Assembly (NCBI GenBank): GCA_021775795.1
Contig: JAJFHB010000427.1
Location: 1 to 6,038 of the forward strand
Reading direction: 5' to 3'
From: Hyphomicrobiales bacterium
GTDB taxonomy: Bacteria; Pseudomonadota; Alphaproteobacteria; Rhizobiales; JAJFHB01
Length of the DNA: 6,038 bases
Shown: piece by piece, positions 1 through 6,038 of the stretch
Position numbering within the stretch: position 1 is the stretch's first letter
Layout of the letters: the number at the start of each line of letters is the position of its first letter
Notes under the pieces: model-generated
Databases searched by the model: none
The model's input: only the letters and a program-made list of their open reading frames with translations
What the model was told of the DNA's origin: nothing
Position numbers and translations under genes: made by a program

Positions 1-407
1 TCAATGGGATTGAGATCTGCACGCTGGATATTCTCGATGAGAGCTATTTCCAACGCTTCACCATCACTGAATTCCCTGATGATTACAGGTACTTCGTAAA
101 GGCCGGCCTTTTGTGATGCCCGCCAGCGCCTCTCGCCCGCAACAATCTCATAGGCATTCGTCTCACCTGCCACTGGGCGAACAACGATTGGCTGCAACAT
201 CCCCTTTTCACGAATGGATACGGTGAGATCCGCCAGATCCTGTTCGGAAAAGCTCCGACGTGGATTGCGCGGATTGGCGACAATAAACTCCACCGGCATG
301 TGGCGCAGGGTGCGCACGTCCTGGACAACACCTTCTTCGGTGAAATCATCACCGATTAAGGCGGCCAAGCCGCGGCCCAGTCGTTTCTTTGCTTGTTCTT
401 GTGCCAT
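1..407 (-). CDS. parB: Chromosome-partitioning protein ParB, N-terminal part (runs off the left edge)
   Basis: ParB loads onto parS sites, uses CTP to close into a sliding clamp, and stimulates ParA to move chromosome origins apart. About 135 residues are visible. Residues 9-17 RLGRGLAAL match the N-terminal ParA-contacting motif. NPRNPRRSF (45-53), GERRWRA (91-97) and ENIQRADLNPI (125-135) are the conserved boxes of the CTP-binding ParB/Srx domain. The helix-turn-helix and dimerisation domains lie outside the window. The ATG at 407 is chosen because AGGA (415-418) sits 7 nt upstream and the RLGRGL motif then falls close to the N-terminus, as usual for the family. An in-frame ATG at 491, only 2 nt after the parA stop, would add 28 residues that look unlike the family and has no clear Shine-Dalgarno. 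It is last in the mnmG-rsmG-parA-parB operon as seen here. The identity is secure; the start is less so. Confidence 0.93.
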   Translation of the reverse strand, partial: MAQEQAKKRLGRGLAALIGDDFTEEGVVQDVRTLRHMPVEFIVANPRNPRRSFSEQDLADLTVSIREKGMLQPIVVRPVAGETNAYEIVAGERRWRASQKAGLYEVPVIIREFSDGEALEIALIENIQRADLNPI

Positions 408-414
408 GTCAGGG

Positions 415-418
415 TCCT
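415..418 (-). promoter_or_regulatory. Shine-Dalgarno deciding the parB start
   Basis: On the minus strand AGGA lies 7 nt before the ATG at 407. Neither the upstream in-frame ATG at 491 nor the one at about 437 has a comparably placed purine-rich site, so this motif favours the shorter ParB. Confidence 0.6.
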
Positions 419-493
419 GGCTCACAGTAGGGTTCATTCCGGTAGTGTTATAATATTCGACCGGTTCGGCCGTTGCTTTTTCAATTGCCATGG

Positions 494-1354
494 TCAGGCT
501 GCACGCAACTGGCGTTCGCGCCTGATAACTTCCGATGCAAGATTTATATAGGCCGCACTGCCACTGCATTTGCTGTCGTAGAGCAGGACCGGCTTACCAT
601 AGGAGGGCGCCTCTGATACCCGAACATTTCGCGGTATTACCGTGTCATACACCTTGTCGCCGAGGTAGGACCGGACGTCTTCTGCCACTTGCCCGGAAAG
701 TGAGTTGCGTCGATCAAACATTGTCAAAACAATACCGTGAATGCCCAGCCTCGGGTTGAGGTTGGACTTCACGCGCTCCACGGTTTTGAGCAACTGGCTC
801 AAACCCTCCAGCGCAAAGAACTCGCACTGGAGCGGCACCAGAATGGAATCGGCGGCTGTCATTGCGTTGATGGTGAGGAGATTCAAAGAGGGCGGGCAAT
901 CGAGCAGGATATACGTGTATCCGACTTCACCACGCTCAATGGCTGTTTGGCAGTAGGCCGTGATGGCATCATGCAGGCGATGCGTCCGTCTTGAGGCTTC
1001 GGATAGTTCAATCTCTGCGCCCAGAAGATCCATGGTTGAGGGCAGGCAGTGCAGACGTGGGATTTTAGAATGCACCACTGCGTCACCAAGCTCGGCCTCC
1101 CCCAACAATACATCATAGGTGGAAACTGTCCGGTCGGTGCGCGAAATACCAAGGCCTGTACTGGCATTGCCCTGCGGATCCAGATCAATAATCAGAACTT
1201 GTTCTCCGACGGCCGCTAGCGCAGTTCCCAAATTGATGGCGGTTGTTGTTTTGCCAACGCCGCCCTTTTGATTGGCAAGGGTCAGAATACGAGGCACGAA
1301 GGCATTCAAAGTCTGGTCAGCATCGCGAAGAGTGCTTGTCACGGGAAACCTCAT
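494..1354 (-). CDS. parA: Chromosome-partitioning ATPase ParA (Soj/MinD-type, deviant Walker)
   Basis: ParA dimerises on ATP, binds the nucleoid non-specifically and provides the gradient along which ParB-parS complexes move. Numbering from the ATG at 1354 (286 aa): the deviant Walker A KGGVGKTT is at 30-37, the Walker A' region LIIDLDPQGN at 54-63 and the Walker B strand ILLDCPP at 149-155. The C-terminal half carries the family stretch TVIPRNVRVSEAPSYGKPVLLYD. Length fits chromosomal ParA (about 260-290 aa). Start choice is open. The ATG at 1354 overlaps the end of rsmG by 38 nt and has no good Shine-Dalgarno. A TTG at 1357 is directly before it. An in-frame GTG at 1342 has GAGG (1349-1352) 6 nt upstream and would give 282 aa. 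All three keep the whole ATPase fold. The overlap with rsmG suggests translational coupling (inference). Confidence 0.97.
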   Translation of the reverse strand: MRFPVTSTLRDADQTLNAFVPRILTLANQKGGVGKTTTAINLGTALAAVGEQVLIIDLDPQGNASTGLGISRTDRTVSTYDVLLGEAELGDAVVHSKIPRLHCLPSTMDLLGAEIELSEASRRTHRLHDAITAYCQTAIERGEVGYTYILLDCPPSLNLLTINAMTAADSILVPLQCEFFALEGLSQLLKTVERVKSNLNPRLGIHGIVLTMFDRRNSLSGQVAEDVRSYLGDKVYDTVIPRNVRVSEAPSYGKPVLLYDSKCSGSAAYINLASEVIRRERQLRAA

Positions 1355-1988
1355 CAACTTTCAGGATAACTCCCGAACTGTTGTAGAGGCTCGGGATCTT
1401 TTCGATCTCAATATTCCAACATTTAGTGGTTTCGGTCAATTCACTATCTACATCTTGTCCCTTAAGAAACAGCCCTGTAGCGCCTTTTTCGAGCCATTTA
1501 GAACTTAATTCGAGAAGTTTGGGCAATGGCGCCAAAGCCCGCGCGGTGACAAACTTCGGCAAGGGCTGTAACGCATCCGAATCGAGTTGCTCGATCCGTG
1601 TTTGAACCACCGTAGCGGGTGCTTGGGTGATTCGCACAGCCTCGCGTAAAAATGAGGCCTTTTTGCTATTGCTTTCTATGAGATGAACGTGGCTGCCTGT
1701 TTTTGACTTCAAGGCCACGGCCAGCACGAGACCAGGGAAACCGGCGCCCGACCCAAGGTCCACGACAACCGCAGGGCCATCACCAAGATGCATCATCAGT
1801 TGCAGGGAATCTGCGACATGGCGAGCCCATATCGTATCGATAGTTGACGGCCCTATGAGGTTGATACGCCGTTGCCAATGCAGCAAAAGCTCAACGTACG
1901 CGGCCAGATCGGGTGATGATTCACGTGAAACAATGCCCCGTTTTACGAGATCATCAAGCGTTGCTGTGTCCGGAAGCCGCCCGGTCAT
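1317..1988 (-). CDS. rsmG: 16S rRNA (guanine(527)-N(7))-methyltransferase RsmG (GidB)
   Basis: RsmG transfers a methyl group from S-adenosylmethionine to N7 of G527 in the 530 loop of 16S rRNA; loss of the family enzyme gives low-level streptomycin resistance in several bacteria (established knowledge). The 223-residue product has the expected HWQRRINLIGP segment (37-47), HVADSLQL (57-64), the SAM-binding glycine-rich loop DLGSGAGFPG (77-86), the acidic strand end LIESNSKKASFLRE (103-116) and TARALAPLPKLLEL further on. Its length is normal. The ATG at 1988 follows the mnmG stop (1996-1998) by 7 nt, so it is probably coupled to mnmG translation; I see no strong Shine-Dalgarno of its own. Its last 38 nt overlap parA. 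A parS-like palindrome is embedded at codons 19-24. Confidence 0.97.
   Translation of the reverse strand: MTGRLPDTATLDDLVKRGIVSRESSPDLAAYVELLLHWQRRINLIGPSTIDTIWARHVADSLQLMMHLGDGPAVVVDLGSGAGFPGLVLAVALKSKTGSHVHLIESNSKKASFLREAVRITQAPATVVQTRIEQLDSDALQPLPKFVTARALAPLPKLLELSSKWLEKGATGLFLKGQDVDSELTETTKCWNIEIEKIPSLYNSSGVILKVDEVSRDKHSSRC
1917..1932. promoter_or_regulatory. parS: parS centromere site inside rsmG
   Basis: The 16-mer TGATTCACGTGAAACA matches the bacterial parS consensus TGTTTCACGTGAAACA at 15 of 16 positions; the only difference is an A at position 3. The central CACGTG and the right half-site are perfect. It lies within rsmG codons 19-24 (I-V-S-R-E-S) and about 1.5 kb from parB, the protein expected to load on it. 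Confidence 0.85.
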
Positions 1989-1995
1989 ACCGGTC

Positions 1996-3876
1996 TCATG
2001 CCGAGCGCTGCAATCCTGAGCGCCGCACGTAAGCCAGAAGCACCGTTAGGGTTGCCGGTGTTATACCATCAAGCCGCGCCGCCTGACCCAGGGTATCCGG
2101 CTGAGCCAATGTCAGTTTCTGCCGCGACTCGTTGGACAGACCGGGTATGACCGAATAATCCACCTCAGCCCCAAGCAGCAGATTTTCATCGCGCCGGAAT
2201 GATTTGATGTCTTCATGCTGCCGATCAAGGTAACCCGCATAGACCGCGTCAATCTCAAGTTGTTCAGACGCAAACGCCGGCAGACCCTGCAATTCCGGCC
2301 AGATGTCTGCAAGAGCCTTGAACCCGATATCGGGATGCGCCAACAACTCCGTCACATTTCTGCGAATGCCGTCCTGATTGACCTTCAGACCGTGCGCCAA
2401 AGCAGCGTTGGGAGTTATGTTGAGACTGCGCGCCAGCAACCGCGCTGTATCAAGCGTATCCCGTTTCACGTGAAACTTTGCAGCACGATCAGACCCAACC
2501 AACCCCGCCTCAATACCGCGCTCAGTAAGGCGCTGGTCCGCATTATCGGCACGCAGCACCAGGCGGTACTCAGCGCGGGATGTAAACATCCGATAGGGCT
2601 CCGCCACGCCGCGGGTCACCAGGTCATCGATCATTACACCGATGTAGGCATCTGCCCGGTCCAGGACGAACGGTTCGTCGCCCGAAACCTTGCGACTTGC
2701 ATTGAGACCAGCAATCAGGCCCTGAGCAGCAGCCTCTTCATACCCGGTCGTACCGTTGATCTGTCCGGCCAGATACAAACCATTGAGCCGCTTTGTTTCG
2801 AGAGAAGAATGAAGCTCGCGGGGATCAATATAGTCATACTCGATTGCATAGCCTGGACGCAGTATTACCGCAGCCTCAAGTCCGGGAATTGTTTTCAGAA
2901 AGGCGTTCTGCACGTCCTCTGGCAAAGACGTTGAAATACCGTTTGGATAGACCGTGTGATCGTCCAGTCCTTCCGGTTCCAGAAATATCTGATGCCCCTG
3001 TCGCTCTTTAAAACGCACAATCTTGTCTTCGATTGAAGGGCAATAGCGCGGCCCTACACCCTCAATTTGACCGGAGTACATGGCTGAGCGGACAAGATTG
3101 TCCTCAATGATCGCGTGGGTCCGCGTATTCGTACCCGTCAGGTAACATGATATCTGAGGTACTTCGATGCGCTCGGTGAGAAAAGAAAATGGTATCGGGG
3201 GGTCATCACCCGGTTGGACATCCAGACCAGACCAATCAATCGTACGTCCATCGAGACGTGGAGGCGTACCGGTTTTCAGGCGCCCAAGCCTGAAACCTGC
3301 CGCATCAAGCTTTTCTGAAAGACCAAGTGCTGGCGCCTCACCCGCACGGCCTGCCGGGATCTTTTGATCCCCGATATGAATGAGACCACGCAGAAATGTC
3401 CCCGTTGTCAGCACAACAGCACCGGCACCGTAATTCTGACCGTCTTGCGTTACCACCCCGGTGACACGATCTCCATCAAGCTCAAAATCAACAACGCCGC
3501 CCTCAATGATTTCCAGCCCGTCAACCAGAGCCAGGTCATTCTGCATGGCTGTTCTGTAGAGAGCGCGATCGGCCTGCGCCCGTGGTCCGCGCACCGCTGG
3601 ACCTTTGCTGCGATTGAGCATGCGGAACTGGATGCCGGCACGATCAATGACCCGGCCCATCAAGCCGTCGAGAGCATCAATTTCACGAACCAGGTGGCCC
3701 TTACCAAGTCCACCAATCGCAGGATTGCACGACATTTCGCCGATGGTTGAAGCTTTGTGAGTAAGCAAAAGCGTATGCGCGCCGTGACGTGCAGAAGCCG
3801 CAGCAGCCTCACAGCCTGCATGTCCACCGCCAATGACGATCACATCCCACGATTTTTGCCGCGACTCTGCAGACAT
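1996..3876 (-). CDS. mnmG: tRNA uridine-5-carboxymethylaminomethyl modification enzyme MnmG (GidA)
   Basis: MnmG is the FAD- and NADH-using half of the MnmE-MnmG complex, which installs the aminomethyl or carboxymethylaminomethyl group at C5 of wobble U34 in tRNAs reading NNA/NNG codons. The 626-residue product is of standard length. The FAD-binding [10 protein letters not shown] is at 16-25 and [19 protein letters not shown] at 49-67. [12 protein letters not shown] (275-286, with Cys279) and [21 protein letters not shown] (366-386) are the two GidA signatures. Cys50 and Cys279 correspond to the two cysteines conserved in the family. The ATG at 3876 is supported by AGAGG (3882-3886) 5 nt upstream. 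It is first in the mnmG-rsmG-parA-parB run and has its own predicted promoter. Codons 467-472 (K-F-H-V-K-R) contain a parS-like palindrome. Confidence 0.98.
   Translation of the reverse strand: MSAESRQKSWDVIVIGGGHAGCEAAAASARHGAHTLLLTHKASTIGEMSCNPAIGGLGKGHLVREIDALDGLMGRVIDRAGIQFRMLNRSKGPAVRGPRAQADRALYRTAMQNDLALVDGLEIIEGGVVDFELDGDRVTGVVTQDGQNYGAGAVVLTTGTFLRGLIHIGDQKIPAGRAGEAPALGLSEKLDAAGFRLGRLKTGTPPRLDGRTIDWSGLDVQPGDDPPIPFSFLTERIEVPQISCYLTGTNTRTHAIIEDNLVRSAMYSGQIEGVGPRYCPSIEDKIVRFKERQGHQIFLEPEGLDDHTVYPNGISTSLPEDVQNAFLKTIPGLEAAVILRPGYAIEYDYIDPRELHSSLETKRLNGLYLAGQINGTTGYEEAAAQGLIAGLNASRKVSGDEPFVLDRADAYIGVMIDDLVTRGVAEPYRMFTSRAEYRLVLRADNADQRLTERGIEAGLVGSDRAAKFHVKRDTLDTARLLARSLNITPNAALAHGLKVNQDGIRRNVTELLAHPDIGFKALADIWPELQGLPAFASEQLEIDAVYAGYLDRQHEDIKSFRRDENLLLGAEVDYSVIPGLSNESRQKLTLAQPDTLGQAARLDGITPATLTVLLAYVRRSGLQRSA
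2462..2477. promoter_or_regulatory. parS: parS-like centromere site inside mnmG
   Basis: The 14-base core GTTTCACGTGAAAC (2463-2476) is a perfect palindrome identical to the parS core. Only the two outermost bases differ from the consensus (C instead of T, T instead of A), so 14 of 16 match. It encodes F-H-V-K in the C-terminal half of MnmG. The complete dyad and its position 545 bp from the site in rsmG support a real ParB-loading site, possibly weaker than the others. Confidence 0.8.
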
Positions 3877-3899
3877 CTTTACCTCTGTGTTGTTCGCGC

Positions 3900-3928
3900 C
3901 TTGTAGGCGAAGCTGTAACGGGCGTCAA
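3900..3928 (-). promoter_or_regulatory. Predicted sigma70-type promoter of the mnmG-rsmG-parA-parB operon
   Basis: On the minus strand a -35 box TTGACG (3923-3928, 5 of 6 to consensus) and a -10 box TACAAG (3900-3905, 4 of 6) are separated by exactly 17 bp. Transcription would start near 3893, giving a leader of about 15-20 nt that just includes the mnmG Shine-Dalgarno AGAGG. Found by eye; no transcript data. Confidence 0.55.
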
Positions 3929-3976
3929 AGTGATGTTCATACAAATGGCTAACAGAGGACCATCAGAGCACCCTGC

Positions 3977-4012
3977 GGGCCCGAATGTTTCACATGAAAC
4001 ATTTCCGGCCCC
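3977..4012. repeat. Extended imperfect inverted repeat centred on a parS site
   Basis: The arms GGGCCC-GAATGTTTCA and TGAAACATT-TCCGGCCCC pair over about 16 positions with a small mismatch/bulge between the GC-rich outer part and the parS inner part. It starts 5 nt beyond the mnmE stop on the minus strand. It could fold as a hairpin at the mnmE 3' end, but no T-run follows on either strand, so I do not call a rho-independent terminator. Confidence 0.6.
3986..4001. promoter_or_regulatory. parS: parS centromere site in the mnmE-mnmG spacer
   Basis: TGTTTCACATGAAACA matches the parS consensus at 15 of 16 positions; the one change is at the centre (CA instead of CG), so the dyad is otherwise complete to both ends. 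It is the only one of the three sites that is intergenic. It lies 57 bp upstream of the predicted -35 box of the mnmG operon. Confidence 0.85.
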
Positions 4013-4015
4013 AAA

Positions 4016-5356
4016 CTATTTACCGATACAGAAGTCTCTGAAAATCACGTCCAGGAGGTCCTCAACACCAAATTGACCCGTCACGCGGCCAAGGTCATGG
4101 CCAGCACGACGCAAGTGTTCGGCGACAATCTCTGCGCCGCTCCCCATCGCCAGCAGCGCCTCATCTATGTGCCCGCAGCAAGCCTCCAGCCCCTTGCGAT
4201 GGCGCTCGCGCGTGACCAGCGCTGTTTCACCGCCTCCAAACGTGGTATCCGCCAACGATGCCAGTTCCATAAGCAAGGCATCAATACCCTGGCCTGTTTC
4301 GACAGAAACCCGGATTGTCTCTTCATCGCCAATCAGGACGTCAGGCGCCTCGCCAACAAGATCCATCTTGTTCATCACTCGTAACGCAGGCGAATCGAAT
4401 CCACCCGGTGTGACATCCTCGCCATCAGGCAGAGTTGCGTCGCAAACCCAGACAACCACATCCGCTGTCTCAACATAGCGCAACGCCCGCACAACCCCCT
4501 CGCGCTCAACGTCATCATCCGTGTCCCGAACACCGGCTGTATCAATGAGAATCACCGGGTAACCACCCAACTCCAAATGCACTTCAATGGCATCGCGTGT
4601 CGTCCCGGCCCGGGCCGAAACAATAGCGGCATCACGCCCGGCCAGTAAATTGAGCAAGGAGGATTTCCCCACGTTAGGCGCCCCGGCAATCACGACCCGC
4701 AGTCCATCCCGCAAACGTTCACTTCCCCGGGAAACAGCCAGTTCAGAACGGATACCTTTCACCAGTACTTCAAGTCGATCCCGAAGCCCTTGTGCAACAT
4801 CAGCCGGAACGTCCTGTTCATCCGGAAAATCGATCTCCGCTTCAAAATACGCAAGACTATGCAGAAGCTCATCGCCCCAGACGGCACACTGGCGGCCGAG
4901 ATAACCATCCATCTGCCGGAGTGATTGACGCCGCTGGGCCTGCGTTTCAGCATCAATCAGATCTGCCAGGCCCTCAACCTGGGTCAGATCGAGGCGGCCG
5001 TTATGAAAGGCACGCCGCGTAAATTCGCCGGGCTCAGCAGATCGGAAGCCGGCAAGTGTCGACAACACCCCAAGAACCGCACTAACGCAGGCGATGCCGC
5101 CATGGACATGAAACTCGCAAACATTCTCACCCGTAAAGCTGCGCGGCCCTGGAAACCAGAAGACAAGCGCTTCATCCAGAGTTTCACTATCTTCCGGGTG
5201 GCGGAGTTTTCGGAAGCTTGCAACCCGTTCCACGCATTCACTGCCAGTAAGCTGGACAACAGCAACCCCCGCATCCGGCCCGGACACCCGAATTACTGCA
5301 ATGCCGGCCCGTCCCGCACCAGATGACAAGGCGTATATTGTATCCTGATCTGACAT
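4016..5356 (-). CDS. mnmE: tRNA modification GTPase MnmE (TrmE)
   Basis: MnmE is the GTPase partner of MnmG in U34 tRNA modification; GTP hydrolysis is activated by potassium-dependent dimerisation of its G domains, and its N-terminal domain binds the folate one-carbon donor (established for the family). The 446-residue product has the N-terminal TrmE domain ([22 protein letters not shown], 5-26), the helical domain beginning around [18 protein letters not shown] (119-136), and an inserted G domain: G1 GAPNVGKS (225-232), G2 TTRD (252-255), G3 DTAG (272-275) and G4 NKMD (329-332). It ends with the invariant FCIGK, whose cysteine is needed for tRNA modification. Length is normal. The ATG at 5356 has AGGAA (5361-5365) 4 nt upstream. 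It ends 139 nt before mnmG and is probably transcribed separately or by read-through. No convincing promoter was seen in the 135-nt spacer upstream. Confidence 0.98.
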   Translation of the reverse strand: MSDQDTIYALSSGAGRAGIAVIRVSGPDAGVAVVQLTGSECVERVASFRKLRHPEDSETLDEALVFWFPGPRSFTGENVCEFHVHGGIACVSAVLGVLSTLAGFRSAEPGEFTRRAFHNGRLDLTQVEGLADLIDAETQAQRRQSLRQMDGYLGRQCAVWGDELLHSLAYFEAEIDFPDEQDVPADVAQGLRDRLEVLVKGIRSELAVSRGSERLRDGLRVVIAGAPNVGKSSLLNLLAGRDAAIVSARAGTTRDAIEVHLELGGYPVILIDTAGVRDTDDDVEREGVVRALRYVETADVVVWVCDATLPDGEDVTPGGFDSPALRVMNKMDLVGEAPDVLIGDEETIRVSVETGQGIDALLMELASLADTTFGGGETALVTRERHRKGLEACCGHIDEALLAMGSGAEIVAEHLRRAGHDLGRVTGQFGVEDLLDVIFRDFCIGK

Positions 5357-5429
5357 AGAGTTCCTGTTTCCGACACTTTCCCGACAGCTTCGTTCAGCGC
5401 CACCCAGCCGACAAAATCCAGCGTGGTCA

Positions 5430-5458
5430 TTTACGGCAGTTCAATTCCCCGCTACACC
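5430..5458 (+). promoter_or_regulatory. Weak candidate promoter for the divergent thioredoxin-domain gene
   Basis: TTTACG (5430-5435) and TACACC (5453-5458) are separated by 17 bp, but they match the sigma70 boxes at only 4 and 3 of 6 positions. The position is right for the gene starting at 5492. This is a guess by eye in a spacer (5357-5491) that holds no ORF or RNA gene I can support. Confidence 0.2.
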
Positions 5459-5491
5459 GCTCGCATAGACCTCCCACCTGGATCAAGCTTC

Positions 5492-6038
5492 ATGCCCGAA
5501 AATCTTTTGCATCTGGAAACAAGCCCTTACCTGCTTCAGCATCAGGACAACCCCGTACATTGGATGTCATGGGGGGAGGCTGCCTTCGAGAAGGCAAGGA
5601 AGGAGAACAAACCCGTTCTTCTTTCCGTTGGCTATGCTGCCTGCCACTGGTGCCATGTAATGGCCCATGAAAGCTTTGAGGACGACGATACAGCGGCGCT
5701 AATGAACGACCTGTATATAAACATCAAGGTAGATCGGGAAGAGCGGCCCGACATTGATCGCATATACATGGCCGCACTCCACGAAACCGGCGAACATGGT
5801 GGCTGGCCATTGACCATGTTTCTGACACCAGACGCAAAGCCATTTTGGGGGGGAACCTATTTCCCAAAAGTTTCTCAATACGGGCGCCCGAGTTTTTCTA
5901 CAGTTCTGCAGGAAGTGTCACGGATTTTTCACCTCGAGCCGGAGAAGGTGGAGCATAATTCCACGGCTCTCCATCAGGCACTGAATGCCCGAAAAACCTA
6001 TGAGAACGCTGCCCAAATCACCGGGCCGCTTCTGGACG
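5492..6038 (+). CDS. Thioredoxin-like domain protein of the DUF255/YyaL/SPATA20 family, N-terminal part (runs off the right edge)
   Basis: The visible 182 residues read [17 protein letters not shown] and continue with the family hallmarks. These are [17 protein letters not shown] (20-36), [17 protein letters not shown] (46-62) with the redox-type CHWC at 51-54, [24 protein letters not shown] and PFWGGTYFP. This is the thioredoxin-like domain of a family usually near 650-700 aa whose remainder is an alpha/alpha-barrel resembling sugar epimerases and glycoside hydrolases; that part is outside the window. The physiological function of the bacterial family is not established. I see no signal peptide, so it is probably cytoplasmic. 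The ATG at 5492 is chosen because the conserved NLL..SPYLLQH block begins right after it; the Shine-Dalgarno is weak. It is transcribed away from mnmE and I infer no functional link with it. Confidence 0.93.
   Translation, partial: MPENLLHLETSPYLLQHQDNPVHWMSWGEAAFEKARKENKPVLLSVGYAACHWCHVMAHESFEDDDTAALMNDLYINIKVDREERPDIDRIYMAALHETGEHGGWPLTMFLTPDAKPFWGGTYFPKVSQYGRPSFSTVLQEVSRIFHLEPEKVEHNSTALHQALNARKTYENAAQITGPLLD

Noticed and set aside
1335..1350. A fourth parS-like sequence (CTTGTCACGGGAAACC) at the parA start
   Set aside because: It matches parS at only 11 of 16 positions, the dyad is broken at the centre, and the bases are explained by the parA Shine-Dalgarno and GTG region.
2215..2934. Plus-strand open frame of 239 codons
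   Set aside because: It lies wholly opposite mnmG, has no recognisable domain, and is a by-product of mnmG codon use.
3364..3750. Plus-strand open frame of 128 codons with a CPRC-like start
   Set aside because: It is entirely antisense to the conserved FAD-binding part of mnmG; the cysteines come from the antisense frame and no zinc-ribbon partner motif follows.
3977..4012. Rho-independent terminator for mnmE
   Set aside because: The hairpin is strong but no T-run follows on the minus strand (GCAGGGTGCTC follows); parS explains its inner part better.
4721..4736. ACTTCCCCGGGAAACA in mnmE, resembling parS or the related Noc binding site
   Set aside because: It matches parS at only 11 of 16. 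The Noc-type site belongs to Firmicutes and no noc gene is seen. It encodes ordinary MnmE sequence.
4925..5326. Plus-strand open frame of 133 codons
   Set aside because: It is fully antisense to the N-terminal TrmE domain of mnmE and shows no domain or ribosome binding site.
5436..5452. tRNA T-arm-like string (GTTCAATTCC) in the divergent spacer
   Set aside because: No acceptor, D or anticodon arm can be built around it and there is no CCA end; the resemblance is only local.

Overview
The window is a stretch of an alphaproteobacterial chromosome carrying the conserved gene block mnmE - mnmG - rsmG - parA - parB, all on the minus strand, with a divergent plus-strand gene entering at the right edge. 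The order, the alphaproteobacterial N-terminus of ParB (RLGRGLAAL, then NPRNPRRSF) and the moderately GC-rich codon use all point to Alphaproteobacteria. I cannot place it more finely. In this class the block usually lies close to the replication origin. I see no mobile elements, CRISPR arrays, rRNA or tRNA genes.

Reading right to left along the minus strand: mnmE (4016-5356) encodes the GTPase and mnmG (1996-3876) the FAD-dependent partner of the complex that modifies the wobble uridine U34 of certain tRNAs. rsmG (1317-1988) encodes a 16S rRNA G527 methyltransferase. parA (494-1354) and parB (cut by the left edge) encode the chromosome segregation ATPase and the CTP-dependent centromere-binding protein. 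mnmG to parB are tightly packed (7-nt gap, 38-nt overlap, 2- or 86-nt gap) and look like one operon. It is driven by a good sigma70-type promoter, TTGACG-17-TACAAG, just upstream of mnmG. mnmE has its own ribosome binding site and is separated from mnmG by 139 nt.

The most informative non-coding signal is a cluster of three parS-like palindromes (consensus TGTTTCACGTGAAACA). One lies inside rsmG (1917-1932), one inside mnmG (2462-2477), and one in the mnmE-mnmG spacer (3986-4001), where it sits at the centre of a longer imperfect inverted repeat. The window therefore holds both the segregation proteins and their likely centromere, with the sites embedded in housekeeping genes.

On the right, after a 135-nt divergent spacer, a plus-strand gene starts at 5492 and runs off the window. 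It encodes the thioredoxin-like N-terminal domain (CHWC motif) of a DUF255/YyaL/SPATA20 family protein.

This is mostly a well-known conserved region. I found no new biological system. The parS cluster, the two uncertain start codons and the placement of a parS next to the operon promoter are the points worth a second look.
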